The position numbers and the translations under genes were made by a program. Shown here piece after piece: positions 1 to 8,275 of a stretch of 11,696 nt of DNA. Origin of the DNA: Burkholderiaceae bacterium (GTDB lineage: Bacteria; Pseudomonadota; Gammaproteobacteria; Burkholderiales; Burkholderiaceae_E); NCBI GenBank assembly GCA_023258775.1, contig JALQWJ010000026.1, positions 1 through 11,696 of the forward strand. Direction: 5' to 3'. Below the pieces are notes generated by a model that searched no databases, was not told the origin of the DNA, and saw only the letters and a list, made by a program, of their open reading frames with translations. The number at the start of each line of letters is the position of its first letter. Position 1 is the stretch's first letter.

Positions 1-913
<913 letters not shown>

Positions 914-1127
914 GAGGCTTTGCCAAAATGAAGATTGATTCATACATTGATCACTTTCAAAGAGATCGCAGGGTGGCGGACTAGGTCCTTAAAGTCGAAA
1001 TGATTGACATCACGTCAAGGATGTTTGGATAAGTCAAGATTGTTATTATCGATAACTCAACGAATTTCACGGAATCTTGGTCAGGTTTTAGGGGCCGAGA
1101 AAGGCGCCAATACTTAGGGGAAAAAGC
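914..1127. other. Junction/intergenic stretch with no recognisable gene
   Basis: This stretch lies between the broken GAPDH and the next gene. The forward frame beginning at ATG 928 gives MKIDSYIDHFQRDRRVAD and then a stop, with two further stop-separated segments in the same frame (985-1032 and 1033-1146). I recognise no family in them. A 10-bp palindrome TTATCGATAA sits at 1046-1055. AGGGG at 1116-1120 is the likely ribosome binding site of the gene starting at 1128. The change from Bacteroidota-like to other sequence must fall in or just before this stretch. Confidence 0.5.
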
Positions 1128-1877
1128 ATGCGTGTTGAGTCGGTTTTAGATCGTTTTCGCAGATTCATGACACCTGGGCGAACCCTTATTGCATTACTCC
1201 TTTTGTTCATTGCCTTACCAAGTGCGATTGTATGGTCGGGCGTTGGAAGCTTTGGTCCAGGCAAGGGAGCAGGCGCAGGGGCTTCTGCAGATAGCTCGGG
1301 TAGCAAAGATAAGCCAAGCTCTGATTTGGAAGTCGCTAGTGCAAAGGCGAAGGCACTCATGTCGTCGGCTTCAAGTGGCTCGAGTGCTGGATCGGGTGCT
1401 GGCGGATCGGGAGGCGCTGCGCCTGAGAAGGATGAAAAGGGCCAAAAAGAGCGAGAGGTCCCGGTTGGTTTGCCAAGCATTAACCCCATACAGGTCAAGC
1501 CACCGATGGCGCAAGCGCTGCCCTCAGGTCCCCAGCCTCAAGCGGCCGGCGCTGTAGTCCAAGGTGGAAAACCCCAAGAGCAAGCTGCGCTAACACCAAG
1601 CACGCTTTCGCAACAAAGCGCTCAAATGACTGCAAATAAAGCTGCGCCCACCGCTTCAAGCGCGCCCGGCTTAACGGTACCCGTGGCAGCTGCCCAGACG
1701 AGCGCCGCTGAGCTAAGCGCTAAGCAGCGTCATGTTCAAGTTCCATCGCTCGAAGACAAAGTCCGAGCAGCCTTGTCGTCACGCCTGCAAAGCGGTGGTG
1801 AGATCACCATCACTTACGGTGGCGATGTACTCGAGCGCTCGGCTGCCGCACCGGCAAAGGCTAGCCCAACGAAGTAG
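1128..1877 (+). CDS. Hypothetical single-pass membrane protein with low-complexity Gly/Ser/Ala and Pro/Gln/Ala region
   Basis: A 249-residue protein of no family I recognise. ATG 1128 has a good Shine-Dalgarno, AGGGG at 1116-1120. Residues 1-17 are basic (several Arg), and about 18-38 form one hydrophobic segment (LIALLLLFIALPSAIVW), either a membrane anchor or an uncleaved signal. Residues about 41-100 are rich in Gly, Ser and Ala; about 98-115 are highly charged (EKDEKGQKERE). Residues 115-200 are rich in Pro, Gln and Ala and probably disordered. A more ordered tail from about 204 to 238 (VPSLEDKVRAALSSRLQSGG, then ITITYGGDVLERS) could form a short helix and beta hairpin. The layout resembles periplasm-spanning proteins such as the TonB or GspC type, but no defining motif supports either. 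The 3' end overlaps the converging gene at 1861 by 17 nt. The opposite-strand ORF at 1088-1498 is a shadow of this composition bias. Confidence 0.65.
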   Translation: MRVESVLDRFRRFMTPGRTLIALLLLFIALPSAIVWSGVGSFGPGKGAGAGASADSSGSKDKPSSDLEVASAKAKALMSSASSGSSAGSGAGGSGGAAPEKDEKGQKEREVPVGLPSINPIQVKPPMAQALPSGPQPQAAGAVVQGGKPQEQAALTPSTLSQQSAQMTANKAAPTASSAPGLTVPVAAAQTSAAELSAKQRHVQVPSLEDKVRAALSSRLQSGGEITITYGGDVLERSAAAPAKASPTK

Positions 1878-2175
1878 TGGTTCGAGCGCTGAGCATCTTG
1901 TAGCGCTCGCATATCCATTGTTTTGAGGGTGGAGTCGCCATGTGAAAGCTGAGTGCTAGCGGTCTGCTCGCTTCCGTTTGCATTGCATGGCGCTGAACCT
2001 GATCGTTAGCATCATCATTGCTCTTCTTAGCTGCCTCGTATTCGTTAAGCTGCATCGATGACAGGTCAAATACCAGCAGGCGGCCGGATGAGGATTCGCG
2101 ATAGAGTCGTTGATTGCCCCGTTCTTCAACAAAACTGAATGAACGATCCTCAAACCTCAGGGCGAGCGGTGACAT
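1861..2175 (-). CDS. Hypothetical protein, last gene of the ABM-YggU cluster
   Basis: The predicted protein has 104 residues beginning MSPLALRFEDRSFSFVEERG; I recognise no family. I chose ATG 2175 because GGAGG stands five bases before it, the strongest ribosome binding site in the cluster. The same frame is open further up, and an alternative ATG at 2313 lies only four nucleotides after the yggU stop. That version would have 150 residues and begin with a hydrophobic stretch ending LFLQAC, which could be a lipoprotein signal peptide with Cys24 as the lipidated residue. The N-terminal half has an alternating charged/hydrophobic pattern (EERGNQRLYRESSSGRLLVFD) typical of a small beta-rich domain. 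The C-terminal ~50 residues look irregular. It overlaps the 3' end of the converging gene by 17 nt. That a gene exists here is moderately supported; its start is uncertain. Confidence 0.5.
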   Translation of the reverse strand: MSPLALRFEDRSFSFVEERGNQRLYRESSSGRLLVFDLSSMQLNEYEAAKKSNDDANDQVQRHAMQTEASRPLALSFHMATPPSKQWICERYKMLSARTTTSLG

Positions 2176-2317
2176 CGCTACCTCCATGTTTTCACGGGGC
2201 GACGCTGCAAGTTTGCAATGAAATTCTGGCGTCCTGACGTGACAGGCCTGCAAAAACAGGCTGACGCAGGTAACGCCCAATGAACCAAGTAGTCTGGGGC
2301 TTGAGCAGGCCATCAAA

Positions 2318-2638
2318 CTACTTAGAGGCTTGATCACGATGCAACTGCTCGATTCGGTCCTTGGCTTGCTCCATCCCAATACCGCAAAGCAGCACCCGTT
2401 TACGTCGGTTGTGCGCCCCACTCAGTAATTGCACATCGCGCCTTTTCAGGTCAAAACAGCCAGCCAGCAGGTTTTGTAAGCTTTCGTTGGCCTTGCCTTC
2501 GATCGGTGCGGCTAATAATTGAATTCGCAAATGGCCATCGTGCCAGGTACCAATGCTATTGCGCTTAGCAGCCGGCTGGCATAGGACTGCCAGACAGCAG
2601 CCCAGGGGGTGATGACTCAAACCTTCGATAACAGGCAT
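2318..2638 (-). CDS. yggU: YggU / DUF167 (UPF0235) family protein
   Basis: A 106-residue protein, about the usual length for this family of small alpha/beta proteins (E. coli YggU, archaeal MTH637 type). The family core is clear: LRIQLLAAPIEGKANESL at about 37-54, with the conserved P-x-x-G-K-A-N signature, and LLSGAHNRRKRVLL at about 71-84, matching the conserved SG-x-x-x-R-x-K segment. The C-terminal helix (MEQAKDRIEQL) also fits. The molecular function of the family is not established. It is the third gene of the leftward cluster, 24 nt after the 102-residue ABM gene, so it is probably co-transcribed. There is no obvious Shine-Dalgarno before ATG 2638. In many bacteria yggU sits next to yggT or the PLP-homeostasis gene yggS, neither of which is here. 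Confidence 0.85.
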   Translation of the reverse strand: MPVIEGLSHHPLGCCLAVLCQPAAKRNSIGTWHDGHLRIQLLAAPIEGKANESLQNLLAGCFDLKRRDVQLLSGAHNRRKRVLLCGIGMEQAKDRIEQLHRDQASK

Positions 2639-2662
2639 TGAACAGGACTTATCTGTCGGACG

Positions 2663-2971
2663 TTAAATAGGATTCAAGATGTAAATCTGCCTGGAAGCAA
2701 CAAGATCCTTAGTCTTCGCTGCATAGCTTGCCATGTGCGGGGCTGCTGCGTGTGCCTTTAGGGCATCCATGCTTGTCCATTGCTCAACCACCACAAAGCT
2801 ATCGGGCCCATGTTTTGCTTGAAATGAGGGGCCGGCATCGACATCAATCGCAGCGCCGTAGGCGATGCAACCATCTTCAGCCAATACACTTGGTACGTTG
2901 GCACGAAAATGTTCGAGTACTGCATCTCGTTGCCCGGGTTTTGCGGTAATGACGGCAAGAACGTGGATCAT
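2663..2971 (-). CDS. ABM-domain monooxygenase-like protein (putative quinol monooxygenase type)
   Basis: A 102-residue single-domain member of the antibiotic biosynthesis monooxygenase (ABM) superfamily, as in E. coli YgiN. The ferredoxin-like fold is readable: beta-1 MIHVLAVITAKPGQ, helix RDAVLEHFRANVPSVLAEDG, then CIAYGAAIDV. The conserved strand-helix block FVVVEQWTSMDALKAHAAAP follows, with the E-x-W and A-x-x-x-H positions seen across the family, and a last strand near the C-terminus. Such proteins form dimeric barrels that oxidise quinol or aromatic substrates without metal or flavin; others degrade heme or act as dimer modules only. The substrate cannot be predicted. ATG 2971 has a clear Shine-Dalgarno (AGGAG, ten bases upstream). 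It follows a larger ABM-type gene by 30 nt, so the two are likely made together and could act on related compounds. Confidence 0.85.
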   Translation of the reverse strand: MIHVLAVITAKPGQRDAVLEHFRANVPSVLAEDGCIAYGAAIDVDAGPSFQAKHGPDSFVVVEQWTSMDALKAHAAAPHMASYAAKTKDLVASRQIYILNPI

Positions 2972-3001
2972 GGACTCAAGTCTCCTGGCAGATTAAGTTT
3001 G

Positions 3002-3691
3002 TTAGCGATGTACCGGGCAGCTCCGGTGAAATTGAGGTGCTTCGTCGCGCTCGTGCATGCTGTAGTCGCGGTCGACGCAAGCCAGCATGGGGCCCGGGTA
3101 GTCGGGTGGGCCGATCTTGCAAGCCTTTGATTGACCTACGTAGGGCTTTGCCGCTAGCTCATCCAAGCGCTCTGATCGAACACTTAATATCAGCCCTGTA
3201 TGGTTAAGGCTTTGAAACTTTTCGATCTGACTTAGTCTGCCATTTGATTCGAGCGACATAGTCGGTGTAGATCTTGCTGCTTCACGCTCATCATGTTCAG
3301 CCATCGCAGCAATAGCACGGTTATCAGCTTCTTCGTATTGGATCTGGATGCCAAGCCTTGGTTTGCCAGGCCGTTGATCATAAACTGGGGACCAAGCGCG
3401 ATCGACTTGGAGCACGGTGGATATTCTTAAGCGATACCCGGCTAGGATGTTTTCTCGTGCTTCACGCTGTGCGTAAAAATGTGGTTCGAAACTGCGCCAG
3501 CGCGCAATCGAAGCCTCGTCACGCCATAGCGAGTGTGAAAGATAGACCTCTGGACGGGAAAGACTCTGGAAACGGTCGATGTAAAGAAAGCCCTCAGTCT
3601 GCAAAAGCGAAGGCCTCAAGCTTGCTGCGATGTCCAAATATCGCGGCAGCTGGCCAGGCCTTGGTTCAAATTCAAACAAGAGGGCTAACAC
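3002..3691 (-). CDS. Two-part ABM-type (dimeric alpha/beta-barrel) monooxygenase-like protein
   Basis: A 229-residue protein. Residues 1-95 are an ABM domain: LLFEFEPRPGQLPRYLDIA (beta-1 and helix), then LLQTEGFLYIDRFQSL, VYLSHSLWRDEASIARWR (the strand with conserved W followed by the helix), and a helical HFYAQREARENIL. This arrangement is common in proteins annotated as antibiotic biosynthesis monooxygenases of the YqjZ type. Residues about 110-205 (LGIQIQYEE, then EKFQSLNHTGLILSV) may be a diverged second copy of the fold, giving a fused dimer. The GTG start at 3689-3691 is set by an in-frame stop 21 nt upstream and by the need to include beta-1; the ribosome binding site is weak. It is the first gene of the four-gene leftward cluster, transcribed away from fliG. 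Any enzymatic activity is an inference from family. Confidence 0.75.
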   Translation of the reverse strand: MLALLFEFEPRPGQLPRYLDIAASLRPSLLQTEGFLYIDRFQSLSRPEVYLSHSLWRDEASIARWRSFEPHFYAQREARENILAGYRLRISTVLQVDRAWSPVYDQRPGKPRLGIQIQYEEADNRAIAAMAEHDEREAARSTPTMSLESNGRLSQIEKFQSLNHTGLILSVRSERLDELAAKPYVGQSKACKIGPPDYPGPMLACVDRDYSMHERDEAPQFHRSCPVHR

Positions 3692-3898
3692 GTTTAACTC
3701 AGAGATCGATTAGGTTGAGGCTTGGTGTTTAAGGAGCACATAGTAAGCGGCATAAAGACTTCTCGGGTCGTTGGTTGACGCTAATCCAACATGGTACCCG
3801 CCCTAGGACCTAGGACTAGTGCCCAAAAGCGAAATATTGTCGTAGACTCCGCGTGACTACAGGCTGGACCTCGCACATCCACTTTTGACACCGACCTT
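3692..3898. promoter_or_regulatory. Divergent intergenic region between the ABM cluster and fliG
   Basis: These 207 nt separate two genes that point away from each other, so promoters for both the leftward ABM-yggU cluster and rightward fliG are expected here. A tandem direct repeat CCTAGGA CCTAGGA lies at 3802-3815, followed by CTAG at 3817. The only perfect TTGACA (3885-3890) is too close to the fliG ATG to serve as its -35 element, and TTGACG at 3775-3780 has no convincing -10 partner. I see no sigma-54 (GG-N10-GC) or sigma-28 flagellar promoter I would defend. The function is inferred from position only. Confidence 0.4.
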
Positions 3899-4999
3899 AT
3901 GGCAGAAGAAACCCAACAGGAAGCCCCTAAAAAGCAGCTCTCTTTGGCGGAGCAGATTAAGGAAGGTGCCAAGGCTGCAGGGGCCGCACCAACACGATTC
4001 GAAGACCTCGATGGAGCGTCAAAAGCGGCCGTAGTTTTGCTTTCCGTTGGACCTGAAGTGGCGGCCGACGTACTGCGGCAAGTCACTCCCATGGAAGTGC
4101 AGCGAATTTCGAGCAAGATGGCCATTGTGCGATCGCTCAATCGGGATATTTTGTTGTCGGTGCTGAGAGACTTCAAAGAGGCTACTGTGAGCAATGCTCA
4201 AGTGGCTTTCGATACCGACTCGTTTATGCAAAACATGCTGCAAAAGGCACTAGGTACCGAAGGTGCCTCAGATCTGCTTGGCAAGCTTGAAGCTGCAATT
4301 GACATGTCGGGCCTCGACGCATTGAAGCGCCTCGATCCCGATGTTGCCTATGAAATTTTGAAAAATGAGCACCCCCAGGTGCTGGCAACAATTCTCACGT
4401 TCTACGAACCACCCCAGGCCTCCGCATTGCTGAAACTTTTCCCTGCGGAAATTCGAAACGAGGTGGTCTTGCGAGTGGCATTGCTCGAGAAGGTACAGCC
4501 AGCGGCGCTCAAGGAATTGAACGAGACCATGATGAACATGGGAGCGCAAGACACCAAGCGATCAAACGTTGGGGGGGTTATCCCAACGGCGGAGATCCTC
4601 AACTTGTTGTCCGGTGGTATGGACATGGAAGCTATCGAGGAGATCCGCAAGTACGATGGCGAACTTGCTGATGCGATCGTCGAGAAAATGTTTACCTTCG
4701 AGGACTTGATCGAGCTCGAAGACAAGGCGATCCAGACCTTGATGCTCGAGGTCACCCAAGATGTGTTGGTGGTCGCTCTTAAAGGTGCTTCACCAAAACT
4801 TCGCGAAAAAATATTCAAAAATATGGCCAAACGCGCAGCAGATACCGTGCGCGAAGATCTCGCTGCGAGAGGACCAACCAAGGTTGCCGACGTTGAGGAC
4901 GCACAGAAACAGATTCTCACAACGGGTCGGATGCTCCACCAAGAAGGCCGCATCATCATGGAACGCAAGAAAGAGGGGGGAGACGCAGGCTTCCTGTAA
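3899..4999 (+). CDS. fliG: Flagellar motor switch protein FliG
   Basis: FliG forms the upper C-ring of the flagellar motor, docking to FliF through its N-terminal domain, to FliM through its middle domain, and taking torque from MotA through its C-terminal domain. All three parts are present. The N-terminal domain begins at about 37 (DLDGASKAAVVLLSVGPEVA); the middle domain has the FliM-binding EHPQ motif at 157-160; a Gly-Gly linker lies near 225. The torque helix carries all five charges known from E. coli (K264, R281, D288, D289, R297), here K295, R312, E319, D320 and K328. At 366 residues it is longer than the usual ~330, because of a charged ~36-residue N-terminal extension. No Shine-Dalgarno stands before ATG 3899. 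No fliF, fliH or fliI flanks it, which is unusual. It ends 31 nt from the converging efflux pump gene. Confidence 0.93.
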   Translation: MAEETQQEAPKKQLSLAEQIKEGAKAAGAAPTRFEDLDGASKAAVVLLSVGPEVAADVLRQVTPMEVQRISSKMAIVRSLNRDILLSVLRDFKEATVSNAQVAFDTDSFMQNMLQKALGTEGASDLLGKLEAAIDMSGLDALKRLDPDVAYEILKNEHPQVLATILTFYEPPQASALLKLFPAEIRNEVVLRVALLEKVQPAALKELNETMMNMGAQDTKRSNVGGVIPTAEILNLLSGGMDMEAIEEIRKYDGELADAIVEKMFTFEDLIELEDKAIQTLMLEVTQDVLVVALKGASPKLREKIFKNMAKRAADTVREDLAARGPTKVADVEDAQKQILTTGRMLHQEGRIIMERKKEGGDAGFL

Positions 5000-5030
5000 A
5001 ACTGCGTTGCCCCCAGCCAAGAATTCTTAA
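5000..5030. other. Short gap between converging fliG and efflux pump genes
   Basis: This 31-nt gap separates the ends of fliG (+) and the downstream pump (-). It holds a 10-bp palindrome AAGAATTCTT at 5019-5028 with no loop and no T-tract, so I see no rho-independent terminator for either transcript. Termination may be rho-dependent, or the two transcripts may overlap. Confidence 0.4.
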
Positions 5031-8000
5031 TTAGCCATCTTCCTGGTCATCAAACCAACGATATAGACTTGGTAACACGACAAGTGTCAAAAGGGTTGAA
5101 GTAATAAGCCCTCCGATAACCACGATGGCAAGTGGTCGCTGGACTTCAGAGCCCGGACCCGTAGCAAAGAGAAAGGGTACTAAACCCAACAAGGCTACTG
5201 TCGCTGTCATGATCACAGGACGAAATCGCTGTACGCAACCTTCGCGTACCGATTCTGCGATCGATAATCCGTCATCGCGAAAGCGTCGGATGCAAGTGAC
5301 CAGGACCACGCCGTTTAAGACGGCAATACCCCATAGAGCGATAAACCCAACTGAGGCTGGTACTGATAAGTATTCGCCTGTTATCGCCAGTCCGACGATG
5401 CCACCGATCGATGCAAAGGGTAGAACCATAATGATTAGGCCAGCCATCTTTAACGAGCTAAAGAGCATAAAAAGCAAAAAGAAGATCGCTGCGATGGTGA
5501 CCGGAACGATGATCGACAGGGTTTCCATCGCACGTTCCATATTTTCAAACTGTCCGCCATAGACAACATCAAAGCCTTCAGGCAGCGTGATATCTTGATT
5601 CATCCGGTTTTGGACTTCTTGTACGAAGCCCCCAAGATCGCGTCCTTCAACATTGGCGCCAACAACAACCCGCCTTTTTGCTGACTCGCGGCTAACTTGG
5701 GCTGGTCCGTCCTTGAGTTGGATCGATGCAATCGATTGCAAGGGTACAAGCGCACCGTCGTGCGCTTTGAGTGTGATTCGCTTGATGGCCTCAATCGAGC
5801 CTCGTGCGCTCTCGGGAAATCGAACTGCGATACCAAAGCGACGCTCGCCCTCATAAAGTAGACTGACTTCTTTGCCACCGATCGCGGTTTCGATAATGGC
5901 ATGGACATCTGCAACATTGATGCCATAGCGAGCGATAGCTGCTCTGTCAATGTCGATAAGCAAGGACTGCTGTCCGGAAAGTCGCTCAATACGAATATCT
6001 CGCGCGCCTGGAACCGATCTTAATAAACGTGCGACTTGCTCAGAAACGCGTCGAAGTTCGTCAAGTTCGTCGCCAAAAATCTTGATCGCAAGCTGTGAAC
6101 GTACGCCCGTCACCATTTCATCAACACGCTCCGAAATCGGTTGCGACAGTACAATTTGAACACCAGGGATACTCGATAAGCGCTGCCGGATTTCTTCGTC
6201 GATGTCGTCTTGCGTTCGTTTGGTTTTTGGATCGAGTAGAACAATCGGATCCGACTCATTGGGTCCTACGGGGTCAGCAGGTGATTCGCCGCGACCAAGC
6301 TTAGAAACCACCATGCGTACGCCTTCGACTTCAGCAATGCTACGCATGGCAGCCATTTCCATTTGTACGGATTCTTGTAGCGAAATGCTCGGTACGCGAT
6401 TAATTTGTGGTGTGAGGGCTCCTTCTTTCATGGTGGGCATGAATGATTTACCCAGCAAGGGGAAAAGCGCTAGTGAACCCAGTAATAAGACCAACGCTGT
6501 AAGCATGGTTACACCACGGCGCGCTAGCGAGCGATCAAGCAGGCCTAAGTACGCCGACTTAAGCTTGGCAATGACCCATGTATCGTGATCTGAGCCACCT
6601 TTCAAGATATAAGAACAAAGTACAGGGGAGAGCGTGAGTGACACCAAAAGCGCAACCCCAAGGGCAATAGCAATGGTGATGGCAAGTGGCGCAAAGAGCT
6701 TACCTTCGATGCCTTGCAAGGTCATTAAAGGGAGAAACACAAGAATAATGATCACAATGCCAAAAGCGGTTGGGGTGGCGACCTCCATGGTCGCATCACG
6801 GATGAGGCGCAGCCGAGCTAATCCACTGACTTGCTTGGTCCCGAGTCGATGAAAAATATTCTCAACAACGACAACCGTGGCATCAACCATCAAGCCAATC
6901 GCGATCGCTAAACCTCCCAAGGACATTAAATTAGCTGAAATGCCATAACGATTCATCATGATGAATGTGGTGAGCGGTGCGATGATGAGGGTCGCCACAA
7001 CAATTAAGCTTGATCGCACATCACCTAGAAAGATGAACAAAATCACAACCACCAAAATGATTCCTTCGATCAGGACTTTGGCGATTGTCCACAATGCCGC
7101 GTCGACCAACTCGGTGCGGTCATAGTAGGGAACAATTTTTAGACCCCCAGGCAAAAGGCCTTTTTGGTTGATTTCATCGACCCGTTGTTTGACGCGGGTG
7201 ACAATCTCTTTTGCGTTACCCGCTCTAACCATTAAGACAATACCCGAAACCGACTCGGTGTAACCACCCTTGATAATCGCGCCTTGTCGCACCTCATGGC
7301 CTATTGTGACCTCAGCAAGATTCTTCACAAAGACCGGCACACCATTGAGTTCCCGAACTACAATGTTGCCTATGTCTTCAACCGAGCGAATGAGGCCGAC
7401 CCCACGAATCAAATACTGTTCTGATTGTTGTGGTAGCACGCCTCCTGAGGCATTGGCATTGTTTTTTGCAATCGCTTCGAATACATCATTGACAGTTAGT
7501 CCGTAATGAAGCAAACGATCGGGCTTCACCAGGGCCTGATACTGCCTGACGTAGCCACCTTGCGAGTTGATTTCAGCAACCCCGGGAATTGATCGCAAAA
7601 GCGGACGAACCACCCAGTCTTGTACGATTCGCCGCTCGGCAAGTTCTTCAGGGGTGAGTTCGCGTTGGCCGTCGTCGGGATGATCGAGCGTGTATTGATA
7701 TACTTCGCCAAGCCCCGTCGAGACAGGTCCAAGGACGGGCGATATACCTGGAGGCAAGTTACCTCTAACCTCAATCAATCGTTCGGTGACGAGCTGCCGA
7801 GCAAAATAAACATCGGTCTGGTCAGTAAATACCAAGGTAATAATCGATAGACCGCTCTTATTGAGCGATCGCATTTCCACCAAACCTGGAAGACCGGTCA
7901 TTGCGATCTCAAGCGGAATGGTTACGAAGCGTTCGATCTCTTCGGGCGAGCGCCCGAGTGCTTCGGTGGCAACCTGCACCTGCACATTGGTGACATCGGG

Positions 8001-8120
8001 AAACGCATCGACCGAGAGCTTCATCGATGCGCGAATACCAAAAGCGCAGACTAAAGCCGCGAGTACAACGACCAGAAGTCGCTGTCTTAAGGCGATTCTA
8101 ACAAGGCGGCCTAAGTTCAC
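5031..8120 (-). CDS. Heavy-metal efflux RND pump, CusA/CzcA family (second copy)
   Basis: A 1029-residue inner-membrane pump, the normal length for heavy-metal RND proteins, which export metal ions through an adaptor and an outer-membrane channel using proton flow. The N-terminal helix (about 10-30) leads into the conserved DAFPDVTNVQVQV (38-50). Periplasmic loop 1 follows to about 338, helices 2-6 to about 505, loop 2 to about 865, and helices 7-12 to the end. The helix-4 motif is AIAIGLMVD with D413 and E420, the proton-relay acidic residues. By eye, E. coli CusA M573, M623 and M672 align with Q572, D624 and E668, so a divalent ion is more likely than Cu(I)/Ag(I). The GTG start at 8118-8120 is fixed by a stop 12 nt upstream; AGGGA abuts it with no spacer. 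It lies 155 nt after its close paralogue. The exact substrate is unknown. Confidence 0.9.
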   Translation of the reverse strand: MNLGRLVRIALRQRLLVVVLAALVCAFGIRASMKLSVDAFPDVTNVQVQVATEALGRSPEEIERFVTIPLEIAMTGLPGLVEMRSLNKSGLSIITLVFTDQTDVYFARQLVTERLIEVRGNLPPGISPVLGPVSTGLGEVYQYTLDHPDDGQRELTPEELAERRIVQDWVVRPLLRSIPGVAEINSQGGYVRQYQALVKPDRLLHYGLTVNDVFEAIAKNNANASGGVLPQQSEQYLIRGVGLIRSVEDIGNIVVRELNGVPVFVKNLAEVTIGHEVRQGAIIKGGYTESVSGIVLMVRAGNAKEIVTRVKQRVDEINQKGLLPGGLKIVPYYDRTELVDAALWTIAKVLIEGIILVVVILFIFLGDVRSSLIVVATLIIAPLTTFIMMNRYGISANLMSLGGLAIAIGLMVDATVVVVENIFHRLGTKQVSGLARLRLIRDATMEVATPTAFGIVIIILVFLPLMTLQGIEGKLFAPLAITIAIALGVALLVSLTLSPVLCSYILKGGSDHDTWVIAKLKSAYLGLLDRSLARRGVTMLTALVLLLGSLALFPLLGKSFMPTMKEGALTPQINRVPSISLQESVQMEMAAMRSIAEVEGVRMVVSKLGRGESPADPVGPNESDPIVLLDPKTKRTQDDIDEEIRQRLSSIPGVQIVLSQPISERVDEMVTGVRSQLAIKIFGDELDELRRVSEQVARLLRSVPGARDIRIERLSGQQSLLIDIDRAAIARYGINVADVHAIIETAIGGKEVSLLYEGERRFGIAVRFPESARGSIEAIKRITLKAHDGALVPLQSIASIQLKDGPAQVSRESAKRRVVVGANVEGRDLGGFVQEVQNRMNQDITLPEGFDVVYGGQFENMERAMETLSIIVPVTIAAIFFLLFMLFSSLKMAGLIIMVLPFASIGGIVGLAITGEYLSVPASVGFIALWGIAVLNGVVLVTCIRRFRDDGLSIAESVREGCVQRFRPVIMTATVALLGLVPFLFATGPGSEVQRPLAIVVIGGLITSTLLTLVVLPSLYRWFDDQEDG

Positions 8121-8275
8121 TCCCTGAATCTATCGCGATACTTCAGACGGTGGTCCGAAAGCCCACGGTTGAATCATGGCTGTACTTTCACTTGGCGGCC
8201 TCCATGATACGCCCTGATCGTATACGATGCTCCCTGAGATCCGCAAGTAAGATCTCACGCTAATTTAGAAGTGAC
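8121..8275 (-). promoter_or_regulatory. Structured intergenic region between the two pump genes
   Basis: This 155-nt leader lies upstream of the second pump. It contains a stem-loop of 7 perfect base pairs with a 9-nt loop (TGAGATC at 8235-8241, GATCTCA at 8251-8257), a 12-bp perfect palindrome ATCGTATACGAT at 8217-8228, and a 10-bp palindrome TATCGCGATA at 8131-8140. On the minus strand TCAGGG occurs three times (8237, 8217 and 8127, reading leftward), the last being the ribosome binding site of the second pump. TTGCGG (8239-8244) and TACGAT (8217-8222) on the minus strand, 16 nt apart, could be a weak -35/-10 pair. Whether this is an internal promoter with operator, an mRNA processing site or an attenuator cannot be decided from sequence. 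No T-tract follows the stem, so it is not a standard terminator. Confidence 0.35.

Noticed and set aside
928..1146. Forward frame with two internal stops, possibly a decayed gene
   Set aside because: Its three segments match no family I know, the gaps between stops are about as long as chance allows, and it lies at a likely sequence junction.
4402..4968. 188-residue reverse ORF opposite fliG
   Set aside because: It is a Ser/Arg-rich shadow of fliG codons with no family resemblance, while the fliG frame has clear domains and motifs.
5000..5030. Bidirectional terminator between converging genes
   Set aside because: The palindrome there has no loop, is weak in GC and has no flanking T-tract.
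5125..5562. 145-residue forward ORF inside the second pump gene
   Set aside because: It is an antisense shadow of a well-supported RND gene, with a basic, low-information translation and no domain.
8130..8177. 15-codon minus-strand ORF ending 9 nt before the second pump start, possible leader peptide
   Set aside because: It has no ribosome binding site and no metal-binding or attenuator-like residue runs; ORFs of this length are common by chance.
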